Under the pieces are notes generated by a model. It ran no database searches. It was not told the DNA's origin and worked only from the letters and a program-made list of their open reading frames with translations. The position numbers were made by a program, and so were the translations under genes. A stretch of 64,000 nt of DNA from Cryptoclostridium sp964637365 (GTDB lineage: Bacteria; Bacillota; Dehalobacteriia; UBA7702): positions 62,001-126,000 of the forward strand of contig CAZWWH010000002.1 in assembly GCA_964637365.1 (NCBI GenBank). Reading direction: 5' to 3'. This document shows, one piece after another, positions 61,954 to 64,000 of the stretch. Numbering within the stretch: position 1 is the first letter of the stretch; each line of letters opens with the position of its first letter.

Positions 61954-63246
61954 TTATCTTAATGACTCAACTAATTTTGCGATAAATTCCACTGCGACTT
62001 TACGTTGAATCCTAGGGACGCCGCAATATATTTCCTTATCGCAAGGAATATTATACTTTTGGGTAATTTCCAGCAGGAAATCACCGCATAGGTATTTCGT
62101 TTTGGGTAAATCAATGCCACAATTACTTCTGGCAATTGATACCATATCTTGATAAGAAAGCGGACGATCGACTCTGTAAAAGGTGGAATTTGTCAACATG
62201 ACGGCAAATTCATCAACAGTGATATCCTTTTCCCCTTGGAATGTATTATTTTTATAACCAACAATATGATTTTTGCCCAAAAGTTCCATGATATACGGAT
62301 ATTCGGCGCATCCGTCATGAATATCTTCAAAGGGTGACATTTTTAACAGTTCTGATACGGTAACGACCTCATAGCCGTATTCTTTCAAAAGCGCGAGTTG
62401 GGGACCAAGGGCATCGGCAATGGGTGTTTGCAGCGTCATATTGCAGCCGTCTTTTTGGAAAATGATTTTACCATTTAACGATTCCGGATCTTTTTCCAAC
62501 GTTTCTCGAAGGGGTGATATCATGTTTTCCACATCTTTCTGATAGTCGCCGCAGGAGGGCATCCAACCGCCGCCGTCAAAACTTGCCGCCAAGTAGTTAT
62601 ACCCCATATAGCGGTAGGCATCATAAGACGTCCCGCCCTGAGGGATAGCGTCAATATAATGGGGCGGTCTTGACAGCTTCATTTGATAGCCAAAGCGTTC
62701 CATAATAAAATCGTCAAGATTTTTCAGGTCGCCTGTGACTTCTACCAAGGTAGTAAAGTGATGGCGGCCTTTATAAACGGCATTCATGGGGCCAAACAAT
62801 CTGTGGGTATACCCGTGATTGGCGAGTTCATGGCCGCCGTCTAACAAACGTTGAATCAGTTGCGGTTGGTTGACGGCGCCGGCCAAATCATCTTGGCCGA
62901 ATTTCGGATAATGGTCGTAGTGAACACCGCTCCAGGAAAAGTCATTGAGCTCCCCTTCCACATCGGGATAGTTTTGCGCCGTTGTGCCGATAATATCAAA
63001 AGTTCCTCTTGCTCCATATTTTTCCAATGTGGAGACAATTACTTCCGTGAGCCCTTCTTGTGTATGGGAAGGATTTGGAGGAAGCGCACAAGGGCCATCA
63101 TCAAAGGTCATGGCACAAACCCTGCGCCCCACGGGTGGACACACAAATTCGATGCGTCTGACAGCGCTTAAATATTTACCGGCCTTTTTCTTTTTCAAAA
63201 CTTTGATTCTTTTATTAACTTTTCTTGCGAATTCATAAAGTATCAT
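61954..63246 (-). CDS. Polysaccharide deacetylase with SLH-like C-terminal module
   Basis: A 430-residue NodB-fold protein. Asp motif TFDDGP (about residue 67) and the zinc motif HELANHGYTH are intact, with RPPHY downstream. Residues about 300-350 resemble an S-layer homology module (MELLGKNHIVGYKNNTFQGE, then DITVDEFAVML). The N-terminus is basic and has no signal peptide that I can see. The target could be a sugar polymer precursor made inside the cell. It overlaps the PHP gene by 14 bases. Confidence 0.88.
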   Translation of the reverse strand: MILYEFARKVNKRIKVLKKKKAGKYLSAVRRIEFVCPPVGRRVCAMTFDDGPCALPPNPSHTQEGLTEVIVSTLEKYGARGTFDIIGTTAQNYPDVEGELNDFSWSGVHYDHYPKFGQDDLAGAVNQPQLIQRLLDGGHELANHGYTHRLFGPMNAVYKGRHHFTTLVEVTGDLKNLDDFIMERFGYQMKLSRPPHYIDAIPQGGTSYDAYRYMGYNYLAASFDGGGWMPSCGDYQKDVENMISPLRETLEKDPESLNGKIIFQKDGCNMTLQTPIADALGPQLALLKEYGYEVVTVSELLKMSPFEDIHDGCAEYPYIMELLGKNHIVGYKNNTFQGEKDITVDEFAVMLTNSTFYRVDRPLSYQDMVSIARSNCGIDLPKTKYLCGDFLLEITQKYNIPCDKEIYCGVPRIQRKVAVEFIAKLVESLR

Positions 63247-64000
63247 TTTGATTTCCTATTTTTCTGCACGGTTTAATTTGAAACAAAAAGGGAAAGAGAA
63301 TTGTGGCGATACCATAAATAAACTTTAGAATATTTTTTAAAAATAATTTTGGCATTTTTAGGCATACGGCTTTATACATTTGACTAATGGAGGAAGCCAC
63401 AGCGGATGTGGGGCGAGAAAAAAGCTCCCCTGTTTTTAGCGCTTCGAGGAATTCTTCCTTGGTGAAATTTTTGTTAGCGAGGTTTAACTCAACATAACTT
63501 TTCCCAATTTCGTAAAGCAAGTGCGCGTCGCTGCCGGCAGTTTGATATTGGTGATTCAGTACTGCTTTTTGGGCCAATAGGTTGGCTTTGCCTTTCAGCT
63601 TATATCCGCTTCTGGAATTATAAACTTCAATCCCGTCAAACCTTTTTAAAATATCCTGACTAGGGTTTATGACCCGACCGAAGGGGTGGGCATAAATGGC
63701 GATCCCATCCATTTCGTGAATGGCCCTAATGACTTCTTGATGGTCATAGACTCCCTTGGCATTTTTCCTAACTCCATACGATTCAATATGTTTTTCGCAA
63801 AAGATAGCTAAGACGTGTCCCACATCGGTGGAATATTCAGCTCCAGAAATCAATACCACGTGATTACCATATTTTTTCAGCTGTCCTGGGGGGATTATTT
63901 CATTATGGTTGGTGATGGCAAGGATGTCAATCCCCTTCTTTTTCGCCCTTTTTACAATTCTATCAATAGAATTACAGCAATCATTGGAGAGATTGGAATG
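63233..64000 (-). CDS. PHP-domain metallophosphoesterase-like protein, N-terminus beyond window
   Basis: The frame is open to base 64000 and starts there with HSNLSNDCCNSIDRIVKRAK, so only a few N-terminal residues are missing. PHP metal motifs are visible: HSN..., AITNHNE, SGAEYSTDVG, IAIYAHPFG and AGSDAHLLYEIG. The C-terminal 55 residues include a hydrophobic helix. Relatives are phosphoesterases related to TrpH/YciV. The substrate is unknown. It is co-transcribed with the deacetylase gene. Confidence 0.85.
   Translation of the reverse strand, partial: HSNLSNDCCNSIDRIVKRAKKKGIDILAITNHNEIIPPGQLKKYGNHVVLISGAEYSTDVGHVLAIFCEKHIESYGVRKNAKGVYDHQEVIRAIHEMDGIAIYAHPFGRVINPSQDILKRFDGIEVYNSRSGYKLKGKANLLAQKAVLNHQYQTAGSDAHLLYEIGKSYVELNLANKNFTKEEFLEALKTGELFSRPTSAVASSISQMYKAVCLKMPKLFLKNILKFIYGIATILFPFLFQIKPCRKIGNQNDTL

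Overview
The window reads as a chromosome segment of an anaerobic, Gram-positive-type member of the Bacillota (Clostridia, possibly near the Peptococcaceae). Support comes from canonical Firmicutes gene orders (rsmB-rlmN-prpC-prkC-rsgA-rpe and miaB-ricA-mutS-mutL-miaA-hfq), S-layer homology modules, strong AGGAGG ribosome sites, an FMN riboswitch, a T-box leader, and many ferredoxin-type and radical-SAM proteins with no respiratory chain in view. No phage, IS element or CRISPR array was seen. Base composition was judged by eye only and looks moderate.

Layout. 1-6.0 kb: rRNA modification, Ser/Thr phosphatase and PASTA kinase, rsgA, rpe. 6.0-11.6 kb: FMN-riboswitch riboflavin operon ribD-ribE-ribBA-ribH followed by thiN, an HD protein and a DUF3592 protein. 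11.6-24.5 kb: amino acid permease with a structured leader, an SLH zinc carboxypeptidase, an amidohydrolase with an in-frame TAG at codon 2, an acyl-CoA ligase with a FabF-like synthase, an ArsB/NhaD-type permease, a panC-panD-BASS transporter operon and a HAD phosphatase. 24.6 kb: tRNA-Leu(CAG). 24.7-28.8 kb: a decayed accessory island holding a broken MerR regulator, MttB-type methyltransferase, two small partner genes and a kinase, with three copies of one operator dyad still readable. 28.9-45.3 kb: SplB-like radical SAM, lexA, an alanine symporter, a PLP lyase, hfq and the mismatch-repair/tRNA-modification block, a guanidinium exporter, a YigZ protein, and a T-box-controlled ABC importer. 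45.4-51.1 kb: mscL and an archaeal-type split glutamate synthase operon with an attenuator-like leader. 51.1-56.7 kb: a DUF218 protein, yebC, nadE and a sulfide-dependent homocysteine cluster with a CooT-like nickel protein. 56.9-64 kb: class A PBP, DUF362 ferredoxin protein, a GpsA-like dehydrogenase, a Smr protein, a polysaccharide deacetylase and a PHP protein that runs off the end.

Two things stand out. First, TAG is almost absent as a terminal stop (1 of 59 genes by hand count), while the three premature in-frame stops not caused by frameshift are all TAG; one is codon 2 of an otherwise intact gene behind a perfect ribosome site. With an MttB-family relic nearby, this makes pyrrolysine (amber) decoding worth testing. 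Second, the decayed island keeps two divergent promoters of the MerR type (TTGACA, 19-bp spacer, -10) with the same operator dyad in both spacers, so the regulon of a lost quaternary-amine-type pathway can be reconstructed.
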